DNA of 64,000 nucleotides from Rhodoferax lithotrophicus (GTDB lineage Bacteria; Pseudomonadota; Gammaproteobacteria; Burkholderiales; Burkholderiaceae_C). A model generated the notes under the pieces. It did no database searches, had not been told where the DNA came from, and was given only the letters and a program-made list of their open reading frames with translations. Positions within the stretch are counted from its first letter, which is position 1. The number at the start of each line of letters is the position of its first letter. The stretch is taken from the NCBI RefSeq assembly GCF_019973615.1, contig NZ_AP024238.1:868001-932000 (forward strand), given 5' to 3'. A program made the translations under genes and the position numbers. Below, piece after piece: positions 8,650 to 17,257 of this stretch.

Positions 8650-8730
8650 AAAAAAGCCTATAAAAATGACTTTTCCAGCGGGATTCACCCCGATGAGCGC
8701 AGTGCGAGTCTGAGCGTAGATAATTCCCCC

Positions 8731-9609
8731 ATGCAAATTCCTTTTACCAAAATGCAAGGTGCCGGCAACGACTTTGTGGTGCTGGACGAAACCCGGGAGC
8801 GCTTTGGCCTGAGCACCGCACAGTACCGGTTCCTGGCGGATCGCCACTTTGGCGTGGGTGCCGATCAAATCCTCACGGTGCGGCCATCACCCGCGCCGGG
8901 TATTGATTTTGAATACGTGATCCACAACGCCGACGGCGCGCAAGTGGAGCAATGTGGCAACGGCGCACGCTGTTTTGCCCGTTTTGTGCGTGATGCCGGC
9001 CTGACCACCAAAGACGCGATCCGCGTGCAGACCAAGAGTGGCGTGATTGAGCCAGTGTTGACCGCTGATGGCCGCGTGACGGTCAACATGGGTGCCCCTG
9101 TGTTTGACTTGCCCCAAATTCCCTTTGCCCCGGGGCAAACCTTGCCAGTGCCTGATGGTTTATGGCAAAAATGGCCTCTAGAGCTTGATAAACAAGCGCA
9201 AGTAGCTATTCAAATGGTAGCTGTTGTATCCATGGGTAATCCCCATGCGGTACAGGTGGTGGACGATGTGGACACGGCTCCCGTGCTGCAGGTCGGCCCT
9301 TTGATCGAGCACCACCCGTTTTTCCCCAACCGGGTCAACGCCGGCTTCATGCAAGTGCAAAGCCGCCGCCAGATCCGGCTGCGGGTGTTTGAGCGTGGGG
9401 CGGGGGAAACCCTGGCCTGTGGCTCGGGGGCTTGTGCTGCTGTGGTGGCGGGTATCCGGCTGGGTGTGCTCGACACCACCGTGGATGTGCTGACCCATGG
9501 CGGCGTACTGACCATTTCCTGGGCGGGTGGTGCGGCCCCAGTCTTGATGACAGGCCCAGCCACCACCGTGTTTCATGGCCGCATTGAACTGCCGCCAGCT
9601 CTTTCCTGA
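8731..9609 (+). CDS. dapF: Diaminopimelate epimerase
   Basis: A 292-residue cytoplasmic enzyme that interconverts LL- and meso-diaminopimelate for lysine and peptidoglycan synthesis. The two catalytic cysteines are visible in [13 protein letters not shown] (about residues 70-82) and [14 protein letters not shown] (about 227-240); the N-terminal [15 protein letters not shown] is diagnostic. The segment [17 protein letters not shown] (about residues 148-164), just before the conserved VSMGNPHAV, is encoded by a copy of the dispersed palindromic repeat (see 9173-9220) and adds to a normally variable loop. It heads the dapF-DUF484-xerC cluster. Confidence 0.95.
   Translation: MQIPFTKMQGAGNDFVVLDETRERFGLSTAQYRFLADRHFGVGADQILTVRPSPAPGIDFEYVIHNADGAQVEQCGNGARCFARFVRDAGLTTKDAIRVQTKSGVIEPVLTADGRVTVNMGAPVFDLPQIPFAPGQTLPVPDGLWQKWPLELDKQAQVAIQMVAVVSMGNPHAVQVVDDVDTAPVLQVGPLIEHHPFFPNRVNAGFMQVQSRRQIRLRVFERGAGETLACGSGACAAVVAGIRLGVLDTTVDVLTHGGVLTISWAGGAAPVLMTGPATTVFHGRIELPPALS
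9173..9220 (+). repeat. Dispersed palindromic repeat inside dapF, copy 3
   Basis: GGCCTCTAGAGCTTG, then AACAAGCGCAAGTAGCTATT, matches the family over its whole length and is read without a stop in the dapF frame ([13 protein letters not shown]). The gene stays intact on both sides. See the findings for the argument that this is repeat-derived coding sequence. Confidence 0.8.
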
Positions 9610-9631
9610 TTATTCTGACTGTCTGACTTTC

Positions 9632-10333
9632 ATGCCAAATTCAACTTTGCCCAGTGCCATCAGCAATCCCATCACTGAAGACGATATTGCCAATTACCTG
9701 GCCAACACGCCTGGTTTTTTTGAGAACCATGCCGAATTATTGGCCTCGGTGCAGCTCTTTAATCCGCACAGCCAGCGTGCCGTGAGCCTGCAAGAGCGGC
9801 AGGCCAGTCTGCTGCGTGAAAAAATCAAAATGCTTGAATTGCGCATCATGGACATGATTCGCAATGTGAACGAAAACATGGTGCTGTCAGACAAATTGCT
9901 GCAGTGGGCGCGGACATTGTTTTTGCACACCGATGTCGCCACTTTGCCTCAGCTGATGGCCTCCGAGCTGGCAGAGCAGTTTTCGGTGCCACAAGTGGGC
10001 ATCAAGGTGTGGGGGGTGGATGCTGCTTATGCCCGTGCGCCGTATGCGCAAGGTGTCAGCAATGATGCCAAATCGTTCATCTCTTCTCTAACCGAGCCGT
10101 TTTGTGGGGTCAACACCGGGCTGGAGGCCATCAACTGGTTGCCCGACCCGAAAGCGGCCGTCTCGCTGGCAATTTTGCCTTTGCGCACCGGCCGAACCGG
10201 CAGTGTGGCCCCCGCCTTTGGCTTGATTGTCCTGGCCTCACCCGATGCCCAGCGTTTTAACAGCACCATGGGAACTGACTTTTTGGCGCGTGTTGCCGAG
10301 TTGGCCAGCGCCGCACTGTCACCGCTGCGCTAG
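9632..10333 (+). CDS. DUF484 family protein
   Basis: A 233-residue DUF484 protein. It has an N-terminal segment ITEDDIANYLANTPGFFENHAELL, a short coiled coil with SLQERQASLLREKIKMLELRI (about residues 45-70) and a C-terminal GAF-like domain. Its function is unknown; in many proteobacteria it sits between dapF and xerC, as here. The ATG at 9632 is chosen because the family signature follows directly; the frame extends upstream only into the dapF end. Cytoplasmic, with no signal peptide. Confidence 0.88.
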   Translation: MPNSTLPSAISNPITEDDIANYLANTPGFFENHAELLASVQLFNPHSQRAVSLQERQASLLREKIKMLELRIMDMIRNVNENMVLSDKLLQWARTLFLHTDVATLPQLMASELAEQFSVPQVGIKVWGVDAAYARAPYAQGVSNDAKSFISSLTEPFCGVNTGLEAINWLPDPKAAVSLAILPLRTGRTGSVAPAFGLIVLASPDAQRFNSTMGTDFLARVAELASAALSPLR

Positions 10334-10382
10334 GCGGTTTTAACAGACCCCTTCAGCCCATCCTCAAACTGAACACGGTTGC

Positions 10383-11441
10383 ATGGGCACAGGCATGATC
10401 CCCCGGGAATCCCTATCTACCTTGGAACCGTCTGCGGCGCAGAGCCTGGCGGTTGCCAGCCATGCCGCCCCGGTGGATGCACTGGTTCAGCGTTACCTCA
10501 ACCATGTGCGGTTTGAGAAACGCCTGGCAGAACGTACGCTGGCGCTCTATACCTTGGATCTTGAAAAGCTCGCTCACAGTGCCGAGCAGGCCGGTGTCGC
10601 CCTGGTGGCGGTGCAGGCCAGCCACATCCGGCGCTGGGTGTCACAGATGCACAGTGGTGGGCGCAGTGGCCGGGGTATTGCGCTGATTTTGTCAGGCTGG
10701 CGTGGTTTTTACACCTGGTTGGGGCGGGAAGGCCTGGTGTCCTGTAACCCGGTGCTGGATGTGCGTGCCCCCAAAGCCGCCAAACCCTTGCCCAAAGCCC
10801 TGAGTGTGGATGATGCGGTGCAACTGGCCAGCTTTGACCAGCCCGATGCCAACCCCTGGCTGGAAGCGCGTGATGCCGCCATGGTCGAACTGCTGTATGG
10901 CGGTGGCCTGCGGGTGGGAGAACTCACCGGGCTGGATGTCCATGCCAGTGATGCTGCCCGTGGCTGGGTTGATTTACAGGCCGAAGAGGCCCATGTATTG
11001 GGTAAAGGCAGCAAACGGCGCATTGTGCCGGTGGGGGCCAAGGCGGTGCAGGCCTTGCAAGCCTGGCTGGTGGTGCGTGCGCAGGTTTTGCCGGTTTGTC
11101 CTGATCAGGCGGTCAAGGGTGGGTCACCCCACGCGGCCTTGTTTATTGGACAAAACGGCACGCGATTAACCGCCCAGTCGATCTGGCAACGTTTGCGCCA
11201 GCGTAGCCTGCAAGCCGGGTTGGCCGCGCCGGTGCACCCGCACATGCTGCGGCATTCGTTTGCCAGTCATGTGTTGCAGTCCAGCAGTGATCTGCGCGGG
11301 GTGCAGGAGTTGCTGGGCCATGCCAATATCAGCACCACGCAGGTCTATACCCGACTCGACTTTCAGCACCTGGCCAAAGCCTATGATGCAGCGCATCCGC
11401 GTGCCCATCTCAAAGACGGTGGTACAAGTGGTTCAAAATAG
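10383..11441 (+). CDS. xerC: Site-specific tyrosine recombinase XerC
   Basis: A 352-residue phage-integrase-family recombinase that resolves chromosome dimers at dif together with XerD. It has an N-terminal SAM-like domain (ALVQRYLNHVRFEKRLAERT) and a C-terminal catalytic domain holding the full set: Arg in GGGLRVGEL, Lys in LGKGSKRR, HxxR in HMLRHSFASH, His in LLGHANISTTQ and the nucleophile Tyr in QVYTRLDF. The N-terminus carries about 25 extra residues before the core; starts at 10383 or 10395 are both possible and neither has a strong ribosome site. Third gene of the dapF cluster. Confidence 0.93.
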   Translation: MGTGMIPRESLSTLEPSAAQSLAVASHAAPVDALVQRYLNHVRFEKRLAERTLALYTLDLEKLAHSAEQAGVALVAVQASHIRRWVSQMHSGGRSGRGIALILSGWRGFYTWLGREGLVSCNPVLDVRAPKAAKPLPKALSVDDAVQLASFDQPDANPWLEARDAAMVELLYGGGLRVGELTGLDVHASDAARGWVDLQAEEAHVLGKGSKRRIVPVGAKAVQALQAWLVVRAQVLPVCPDQAVKGGSPHAALFIGQNGTRLTAQSIWQRLRQRSLQAGLAAPVHPHMLRHSFASHVLQSSSDLRGVQELLGHANISTTQVYTRLDFQHLAKAYDAAHPRAHLKDGGTSGSK

Positions 11442-11471
11442 CGGTTTGAAGTTCTTTTCTACAGGTGACCT

Positions 11472-11783
11472 ATGCAAAAGCTAATCAATGTGATGTTGGA
11501 TAAAGGTGTCGAGTTTTCCTTCCATGTGCCTGAAGGTACCCCTCTGGCACACGATGTAGCGCGTGCCTGGCTGGACAAACAGTTCACCACGCTGGACTGC
11601 GAACCCCTGCGGGCCAGCGGCAAAGTGCTTACGGCTGACAAAATTCTGGTGGTCACACAAGCTGCTGGCGCGGCCTTGTTGGCCGATGCCCAATGGTCTG
11701 CCGAGTATGTAGCGGCGGTCAGTGCCGCTTTGGGCAAGCCGATGATCCGGGTGGATGTGCCAGCCATGGCCATCACCTACTGA
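11472..11783 (+). CDS. Conserved hypothetical protein, 103 residues
   Basis: A small soluble protein that I do not recognise. It starts MQKLINVMLDKGVEFSFHVP with AGGTGA just upstream of the ATG. Nothing indicates a signal peptide, membrane helix or metal motif. Composition and codon use look like its neighbours, which supports a real gene, and no competing frame explains the region. It sits 30 bp after xerC and before the methyltransferase on the same strand. Confidence 0.6.
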   Translation: MQKLINVMLDKGVEFSFHVPEGTPLAHDVARAWLDKQFTTLDCEPLRASGKVLTADKILVVTQAAGAALLADAQWSAEYVAAVSAALGKPMIRVDVPAMAITY

Positions 11784-11904
11784 ACTTCAAACACTTTCTT
11801 TGACCCGTCCATCCGGTTGGCGTCTTGACGCAACGCGTGGACTGGGCTTGGTGTGGGTGCCGCATGGCATCGGCACCCCTGTCAAACTTGGTCAGAACCA
11901 CACT

Positions 11905-13086
11905 ATGAAAATCATTCGCCTGCGTGCGGGTAAAGAGCGCTCGCTATTGCGTCGTCATCCCTGGATTTTTGAATCAGCCATTGCCAAAGGCGGTGGGGAT
12001 GTGGGCGAAACCGTGCGGGTGGAATCCGTCGAGGGGAAATTTCTGGGCTGGGCGGCGTTCAGCCCGGCCTCCAAAATCCGCGCCAGGGTCTGGAGCTTTG
12101 ATGAGTCCCAACGTATTGATGCATCGTTTTTCATAGCTGCTTGCGCAAGTGCTGTAAGCGCTAGAGACCGATTTGACATACAAAGCAATGGGGTGCGGCT
12201 GGTGCATGGTGAATCCGATGGTCTGCCCGGTCTGATTGTCGACCGCTATGGCGACACGCTGGTGGCGCAGTTCACCTCGGCCGGGGTGGAGCGCTGGAAA
12301 GATGTGATTGCCGATGCGCTGCTCCAGGCCACCGGCCTGACCCGGCTGTACGAGCGCAGTGATGCCAGCAGCCGCGCACTGGAAGGTTTACCCGAAGCCA
12401 CCGGCTGGTTACGCGGGCAGGGTGAGGTGGACCTGATCCTGCAAGAGCACCATTGGCAATTGGCGGTGAACATTGCCGAAGGCCACAAAACCGGGTTTTA
12501 TCTGGATCAGCGTGACAGCCGTAAGCGGTTTGCCGACTACTGCCAGCGCCTGAAATTTGAGCGGGTGCTTAATTGTTATTGCTACACCGGCGGCTTCACC
12601 GTGGCGGCGCTCACCGGCGGGGCTACACACGTCACCTCGATAGACTCTTCTGGCCCGGCATTGGAAAAAGCCGCGGCCAATGTGGCTTTGAACGGTTTTT
12701 CCGCTGAACGCGCCACCTTCATGGATGCCGATGTGAATGCGTCCTTGCGCCAATTCATCGACCAAGGCCAGACCTTTGATGCCATCGTGCTCGACCCACC
12801 CAAATTTGCCCCCACCGTGGCCCATGCCGAGCGGGCGGCACGCGCTTACAAAGACATCAACCGGTTGGCCTTCAAGCTGCTGGCTCCGGGTGGTGTGTTG
12901 TTCACCTACAGTTGCTCGGGTGGTATCAGTGCCGATTTGTTCCACAAAATTGTCGCCTCGGCGGGTTGTGATGCAGGTGTGGACGGTTTTATCCATGAAC
13001 GCATGGGCGGCGCACCCGATCACCCGATGACCCTGAACTTTCCTGAAGGGGAATATCTCAAAGGCCTGGTGGTGATGCGCAAGTAA
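11905..13086 (+). CDS. rlmI: Class I SAM-dependent rRNA methyltransferase, RlmI-like
   Basis: A 393-residue protein with an N-terminal PUA domain (LRAGKERSLLRRHPWIFESAI) and a C-terminal Rossmann methyltransferase with LNCYCYTGGFTVAALTGGA (SAM binding), DPPKFAP (catalytic DPPxF) and FTYSCSGG. RlmI methylates C5 of cytosine 1962 in 23S rRNA; the family also includes related RNA m5C enzymes. The start at ATG 11905 precedes the conserved MKIIRLRAGKE. Residues of about 73-90 (SFFIAACASAVSARDRF) are encoded by a copy of the dispersed repeat. An imperfect hairpin follows the stop. Confidence 0.88.
   Translation: MKIIRLRAGKERSLLRRHPWIFESAIAKGGGDVGETVRVESVEGKFLGWAAFSPASKIRARVWSFDESQRIDASFFIAACASAVSARDRFDIQSNGVRLVHGESDGLPGLIVDRYGDTLVAQFTSAGVERWKDVIADALLQATGLTRLYERSDASSRALEGLPEATGWLRGQGEVDLILQEHHWQLAVNIAEGHKTGFYLDQRDSRKRFADYCQRLKFERVLNCYCYTGGFTVAALTGGATHVTSIDSSGPALEKAAANVALNGFSAERATFMDADVNASLRQFIDQGQTFDAIVLDPPKFAPTVAHAERAARAYKDINRLAFKLLAPGGVLFTYSCSGGISADLFHKIVASAGCDAGVDGFIHERMGGAPDHPMTLNFPEGEYLKGLVVMRK
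12127..12174 (-). repeat. Dispersed palindromic repeat inside the RlmI-like gene, copy 4
   Basis: TTTTCATAGCTGCTTGCGCA and then TAAGCGCTAGAGACC form an almost perfect family member read through in the gene frame as FFIAACASAVSARD. It occupies the helix between the PUA domain and the conserved VRLVHGESDGLPG segment. Orientation is opposite to the copy in dapF. Confidence 0.8.
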
Positions 13087-13091
13087 ACCTT

Positions 13092-13150
13092 AGGGATGCG
13101 GAAATTGCCAGTGCCGCCAGAAATGGGATATTTGGCATTTCTGCATCCCT
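13092..13150. repeat. Nested inverted repeats upstream of the CobW gene
   Basis: AGGGATGCGGAAATTGCCA (13092-13110) is nearly the reverse complement of TTGGCATTTCTGCATCCCT (13132-13150). A second, exact palindrome, CAGAAATG-N10-CATTTCTG (13118-13143), shares the right arm. The region could be a hairpin ending the methyltransferase transcript, or an operator for the zinc GTPase gene starting at 13198. No T-run follows, so a plain intrinsic terminator is not well supported. Confidence 0.5.
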
Positions 13151-13197
13151 TAAGCCCGCGGTCGTTACACTCGCACCCTTGTCCAAATCGTCCAGCT

Positions 13198-14247
13198 ATG
13201 AGCCTTATTCCTGCCACCATCCTCACCGGATTCCTTGGTTCCGGTAAAACCACGCTGCTCAAACGTGTGTTGTCAGAAGCCCACGGGCAAAAAATCGCCG
13301 TCATTGAAAATGAATTTGGCGAGGAAAACATCGACAACGACATTCTGGTGACTGACTCCAAAGAGCAGATCATCCAGATGAGCAATGGTTGCATCTGCTG
13401 CACCATCCGCGAAGACCTGCGTGAGGCTTTGCAACTGCTGGCGGCCAAAAAGCGCAAAGGGCTGCTGGACTTTGACCGTGTGGTGATCGAGACCACCGGC
13501 GTGGCCGATCCCGGCCCGGTGGCACAAACCTTTTTCATGGACGACGAAATCGCCGAGAGTTATTTGCTCGACTCGATCCTGACGCTGGTCGATGCCAAGC
13601 ACGCCAACCAGCAGTTGGATGACCGCCAGGAAGCCCGTCGCCAGGTGGGCTTTGCCGACCAGATTTTCATCAGCAAGACCGATCTGGTGTCGGCCCAGGA
13701 AACTGAAGACCTGATGCATCGCCTGAAACACATGAACCCGCGAGCGCCGCAAAAGGCTGTGCATTTTGGGGATGTGGCCTTGAGCGAGGTGTTTGACCTG
13801 CGTGGCTTTAACCTCAACACCAAGCTGGACATTGACCCGGACTTTTTGAAAGAAGAAGAGCACGCGCATGACCATGCCGGTCATGACCACGCGCCTGGCG
13901 AAACTTGCAACCACCCCTCACACCAGCACGGTCACCACCATGCCCATGATGACGATGTGAAAAGCTTTGTGTTCCGCTCAAATCGGGCCTTTGACCCAGC
14001 CAAACTGGAAGATTTTCTGGGTGCGGTGGTCAATATTTATGGCCCGCGCATGCTGCGCTACAAAGGCGTGCTGTACATGCAGGGCACTGATCGCAAGGTG
14101 ATTTTTCAGGGTGTTCACCAGTTGATGGGCAGTGATCTTGGGCCCGCCTGGGGGCAGGACGAAACGCCTTGTAGCAAAATGGTGTTTATTGGCATTGATT
14201 TGCCCAAGGATATTTTTCTGCAAGGTATGGAGCAAAGCCTTGTTTGA
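13198..14247 (+). CDS. CobW/COG0523 family GTP-binding metallochaperone
   Basis: A 349-residue G3E-family GTPase. Walker A is GFLGSGKTTLLKR (about residues 10-22), the metal motif is GCICC (C-x-C-C, about residues 65-69) and Walker B/guanine specificity includes ISKTDL. Between the GTPase domain and the CobW C-terminal domain lies a histidine-rich loop (HAHDHAGHDHAPGE, then HQHGHHHAHDDD), the typical zinc-binding insert of this family (YjiA, ZigA, ZagA). It probably hands zinc to a client enzyme. The next gene encodes a DksA lacking most zinc ligands, a pairing known from zinc-starvation loci. Confidence 0.88.
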   Translation: MSLIPATILTGFLGSGKTTLLKRVLSEAHGQKIAVIENEFGEENIDNDILVTDSKEQIIQMSNGCICCTIREDLREALQLLAAKKRKGLLDFDRVVIETTGVADPGPVAQTFFMDDEIAESYLLDSILTLVDAKHANQQLDDRQEARRQVGFADQIFISKTDLVSAQETEDLMHRLKHMNPRAPQKAVHFGDVALSEVFDLRGFNLNTKLDIDPDFLKEEEHAHDHAGHDHAPGETCNHPSHQHGHHHAHDDDVKSFVFRSNRAFDPAKLEDFLGAVVNIYGPRMLRYKGVLYMQGTDRKVIFQGVHQLMGSDLGPAWGQDETPCSKMVFIGIDLPKDIFLQGMEQSLV

Positions 14248-14452
14248 ACTTGTTTTTTAACGCGTTGTGGATGTCATGTTTGTCTCGCTTTTGCAACTCA
14301 TGGGGTTTCCTGCTGACAAACCTGTAAACTCGCGCGCCGAACAAAACACCTCACCCCAAGCTGATGATTCAGTCAAAGCGAGCCAAGTCGAGAAGGTCAA
14401 GGCTGTTGCTCCCGCGCAGCTGACTCAGGGGAAACCCGCCAGGAGATCACCA

Positions 14453-15454
14453 GTGAAAGCCCATACCGTTAAACCCTTAGAGGCCGCCAAGACCTCAACC
14501 CAGGAGCTTGCGCAAGCCGCATCCCCGATTCAAGCCCATAGCAGCAAGGTCAAAACATCCGCCGTGGTAGGGACTCCCCTCAAGAAAACCATCACCAAAG
14601 CCGTGATCAAGGTGGCAGCAAAGCCTGCCCCCAAGACGGTGGTGCACGAAGACTCGCCGTCCGATCTTCCTGTCAAAGCAGAGCCGGTGGTGGTGAAAAA
14701 AATCGTTCGAAAAGCAGTTTTGGCACCTGTTGTTCCCCCCGTTCCTCATCCCAGAAAGAAACCTGAAACAGTGACTACCTCAACGTCTGTTGCCCCCAAA
14801 CCCGTGGTTAAGCCAGCTGGCCCTGAAATGCAAATGACTGCCTCAGGCGTGCCGGTGCGTACCGGACGGCCCTCATCCCGTCTGGCCCAGTTGACCGTGC
14901 CTTCCATGGCCCAGACGGTAGCGTCTACGGCAGCCAAATCCAGTTTTACCCAAATGGCCACGCCGCAACCCATCGTGCCGCCGTTGGCCTCTGCCACCAA
15001 ACGCGACCCCAAATTGGCCAACAACTGGAAGAAGAAACCAGTGGCAGAGTTGACCAATGAGGAAGTGATTGCCATGTCGGATGATGACTATATGAATGAC
15101 ACTCAGATGGCCTTCTTCCGTCTGAAGCTGGTGGCGCTGAAAGATGACATTTTGAGCAATGCGGGTGAGACCACCGAGCATTTGCGTGAAGACACGGTGG
15201 TGGTACCTGACCCGGCTGACCGGGCCACCATTGAAGAAGAGCACGCGCTTGAATTGCGTACCCGTGACCGGGAACGCAAGCTGTTGAAGAAAATTGAGCA
15301 ATCGATTTCCCGTATTGATGCCGGTGACTATGGTTACTGTGACGAAACCGGGGAGCCCATTGGTGTGGGCCGTTTGTTGGCTCGCCCCACGGCGACCCTG
15401 TCGCTTGAAGCACAACAACGACGTGAACTCAAGCAAAAAATGTTTGGGGATTGA
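14453..15454 (+). CDS. dksA: DksA-family RNA polymerase-binding protein with long N-terminal extension and degenerate zinc finger
   Basis: The C-terminal 130 residues are DksA: DDDYMNDTQMAFFRLKLVALKDDIL, the coiled coil with VPDPADRATIEEEHALELRTRDRE (DPADxA tip that enters the RNA polymerase secondary channel) and GDYGYCDETGEPIGVGRLLARPTATLSLEAQQ. Of the four zinc cysteines of E. coli DksA only the first remains; the others read T, S and A, as in zinc-independent DksA variants. About 200 residues in front are Lys/Ala/Pro/Val-rich and look disordered. The GTG at 14453 has AGGAG 7 bases upstream; the frame stays open to 14267, so a longer form is possible. Confidence 0.85.
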   Translation: MKAHTVKPLEAAKTSTQELAQAASPIQAHSSKVKTSAVVGTPLKKTITKAVIKVAAKPAPKTVVHEDSPSDLPVKAEPVVVKKIVRKAVLAPVVPPVPHPRKKPETVTTSTSVAPKPVVKPAGPEMQMTASGVPVRTGRPSSRLAQLTVPSMAQTVASTAAKSSFTQMATPQPIVPPLASATKRDPKLANNWKKKPVAELTNEEVIAMSDDDYMNDTQMAFFRLKLVALKDDILSNAGETTEHLREDTVVVPDPADRATIEEEHALELRTRDRERKLLKKIEQSISRIDAGDYGYCDETGEPIGVGRLLARPTATLSLEAQQRRELKQKMFGD

Positions 15455-15493
15455 TGAAGTTATCAAATCAGTTTTGTCGTTGGTTGGGAAAGC

Positions 15494-17245
15494 ATGGCAA
15501 CGCAGGACAATAACCTTGGTTTGTTGTCCAAGGTAGCCAAGTTCGTTCGCAATCCGAACACGGACTGGTCTAACCTGGGCAAAGAAGAGCCTGCCCAGGA
15601 AAGCCCGGAGGGCAAGCTTGCGCTCAAACACATGATTGAGCGCAAGCGACAGAATGATGCCGTACGGCGGCGTGAGTTCGACCAGCTGCGCAAATTGCGT
15701 CAAGTTTCCGTAGCGGGCAAAACTGATTTGGCCCAAAACCATTTCGACTATCGTGGCAGCACGGGTTACTCCGATCTGGATGAACGGGCGACCACGCTGA
15801 AGAAAATTGACGAAATTGAAGCGCAAATGTCCAACCAGTGGTGGAAAGGACGTCCAAACAACGTGTCTTCATCGACCATGGGCACCCAGGACCCAAGGCC
15901 TACGCGAACCACTGGGCTTATCGCGCACTCCGAGAATTACAGTCAGTTTGACAGCACGCAAAACTCCAATTTGCCACAGACAGCCGACGTGACCTCAACC
16001 CAGGCGGGGGAAGGACATGAGCTTGATTTCCAGCAGACCAATCTTGTTGAGTCACATTCTGCGGTTCAAACCAGTGGGTTTGATGCTTCCGCACACAGCG
16101 TGTTCTCAGAATCCAAAATGATGTCGGTAGACATGGGCAAGAGTCTTTCTGACCCAGAGCTGGAAGAGGCGGCGATCCGGTTTGCCAATGGCGATGATGA
16201 GGGTGCCGAGGCGGTGTTATTGGCGGCTTTGAATGCCGCCGGGACTTCGATGGAAGTCGCCGATGGCATGGCCGCAGCCTTGTTCGATTTGTACCGTGGT
16301 ACGGGTCAGCAAGCCAGTTTCGAGAGTTTGGCGCTGGAGTGTGCCCAGCGTTTTGGCCGGTCAGCGCCTGGCTGGTTTTCAACTCCGCAAGAACTGGGCC
16401 GTGAGCGGTTGCCAACACCTGCGGCGGTGATTAAAAAGCCGGCAACCGCACGACGTATTTGGCAGTGCCCCGCTGAGCTGGATGAAGCCGATGTGTTGCA
16501 GTTACGCGCATTTATCCAGGATCAGCCGCAACCTTGTTGCTTGGACTGGGGACATTTGCAAACCATGACCCCCAGGGCCGCCGAGCAACTTTCCGAGCTG
16601 ATGGCGCGATGGTGTGATCAAGTCATGCGCCTGTGTTTTGACGGTCAGGAGTCATTGCAATTGTTATTGCAGGCTTGCACCCCGATGGGGGACAGCAGTG
16701 TGCCCTCGTATTGGTGGCAATTACGGCTTGATTTGTTGCGTTTACTGCGTTTGCCCAATGAGTTTGAGCAGGTTGCGATTGATTTTTGTGTGACCTACGA
16801 GTTGTCGCCGCCATCCTGGGTGCCCCCCAGGTGTGAGTTGGTGGCGGCATCCGCCATGCAGGATCACGTCATACCGGAGAGTGCGCAGGTCGGTCAGGCG
16901 GCAGAAGACTTTTTGTTGTCGCCGGAGGTGCCGGACTCAGGCATGCTGGCCCCCATGCAGCAGTCCACCAAATACCTGGCATTAACCGGTGATGTGCTGG
17001 GGGATATTGAGTCCTTGACTGATGATCTGCAGGCGGCTGTGCAAGGGCAAGCGGTCGGGGTGGTGTCATGTGCGCAACTGATTCGAGTGGATTTTTCTGC
17101 CGCTGGTAGCTTGCTGAATTGGGTTGCACATGTCGAGTCGCAGGGCGGACATATCGAGTTTCGTGACGTGCCGCGGCTGGTGGCCGCCTTCTTTCACCTG
17201 ATCGGCATTTATGAACATGCACGGGTGACCGTTCGAACCAACTAA
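15494..17245 (+). CDS. STAS-domain protein of unknown function
   Basis: A 583-residue protein that I cannot assign to a named family. The N-terminal 110 residues are charged and helical (LALKHMIERKRQNDAVRRREFDQLRKLRQ), the middle is low-complexity and Ser/Thr/Gln-rich, followed by a helical part with a TPR-like look (about residues 220-290). The C-terminus (about residues 490-580) is a STAS-like domain (KYLALTGDVLGDIESL, VRTN end). There is no transmembrane helix. It lies 39 bp after dksA and 12 bp before hslV, so is probably cotranscribed with them; STAS domains usually mediate regulatory protein contacts. Confidence 0.7.
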   Translation: MATQDNNLGLLSKVAKFVRNPNTDWSNLGKEEPAQESPEGKLALKHMIERKRQNDAVRRREFDQLRKLRQVSVAGKTDLAQNHFDYRGSTGYSDLDERATTLKKIDEIEAQMSNQWWKGRPNNVSSSTMGTQDPRPTRTTGLIAHSENYSQFDSTQNSNLPQTADVTSTQAGEGHELDFQQTNLVESHSAVQTSGFDASAHSVFSESKMMSVDMGKSLSDPELEEAAIRFANGDDEGAEAVLLAALNAAGTSMEVADGMAAALFDLYRGTGQQASFESLALECAQRFGRSAPGWFSTPQELGRERLPTPAAVIKKPATARRIWQCPAELDEADVLQLRAFIQDQPQPCCLDWGHLQTMTPRAAEQLSELMARWCDQVMRLCFDGQESLQLLLQACTPMGDSSVPSYWWQLRLDLLRLLRLPNEFEQVAIDFCVTYELSPPSWVPPRCELVAASAMQDHVIPESAQVGQAAEDFLLSPEVPDSGMLAPMQQSTKYLALTGDVLGDIESLTDDLQAAVQGQAVGVVSCAQLIRVDFSAAGSLLNWVAHVESQGGHIEFRDVPRLVAAFFHLIGIYEHARVTVRTN

Positions 17246-17257
17246 CTATAGACTCCC

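Noticed and set aside
14290..14340. TTGCAA...TGTAAACT followed by a GC-rich stretch, promoter-like, before dksA
   Set aside because: The spacer between the boxes is far too long for a sigma-70 promoter and no better -35 pairs with the -10-like TAAACT.
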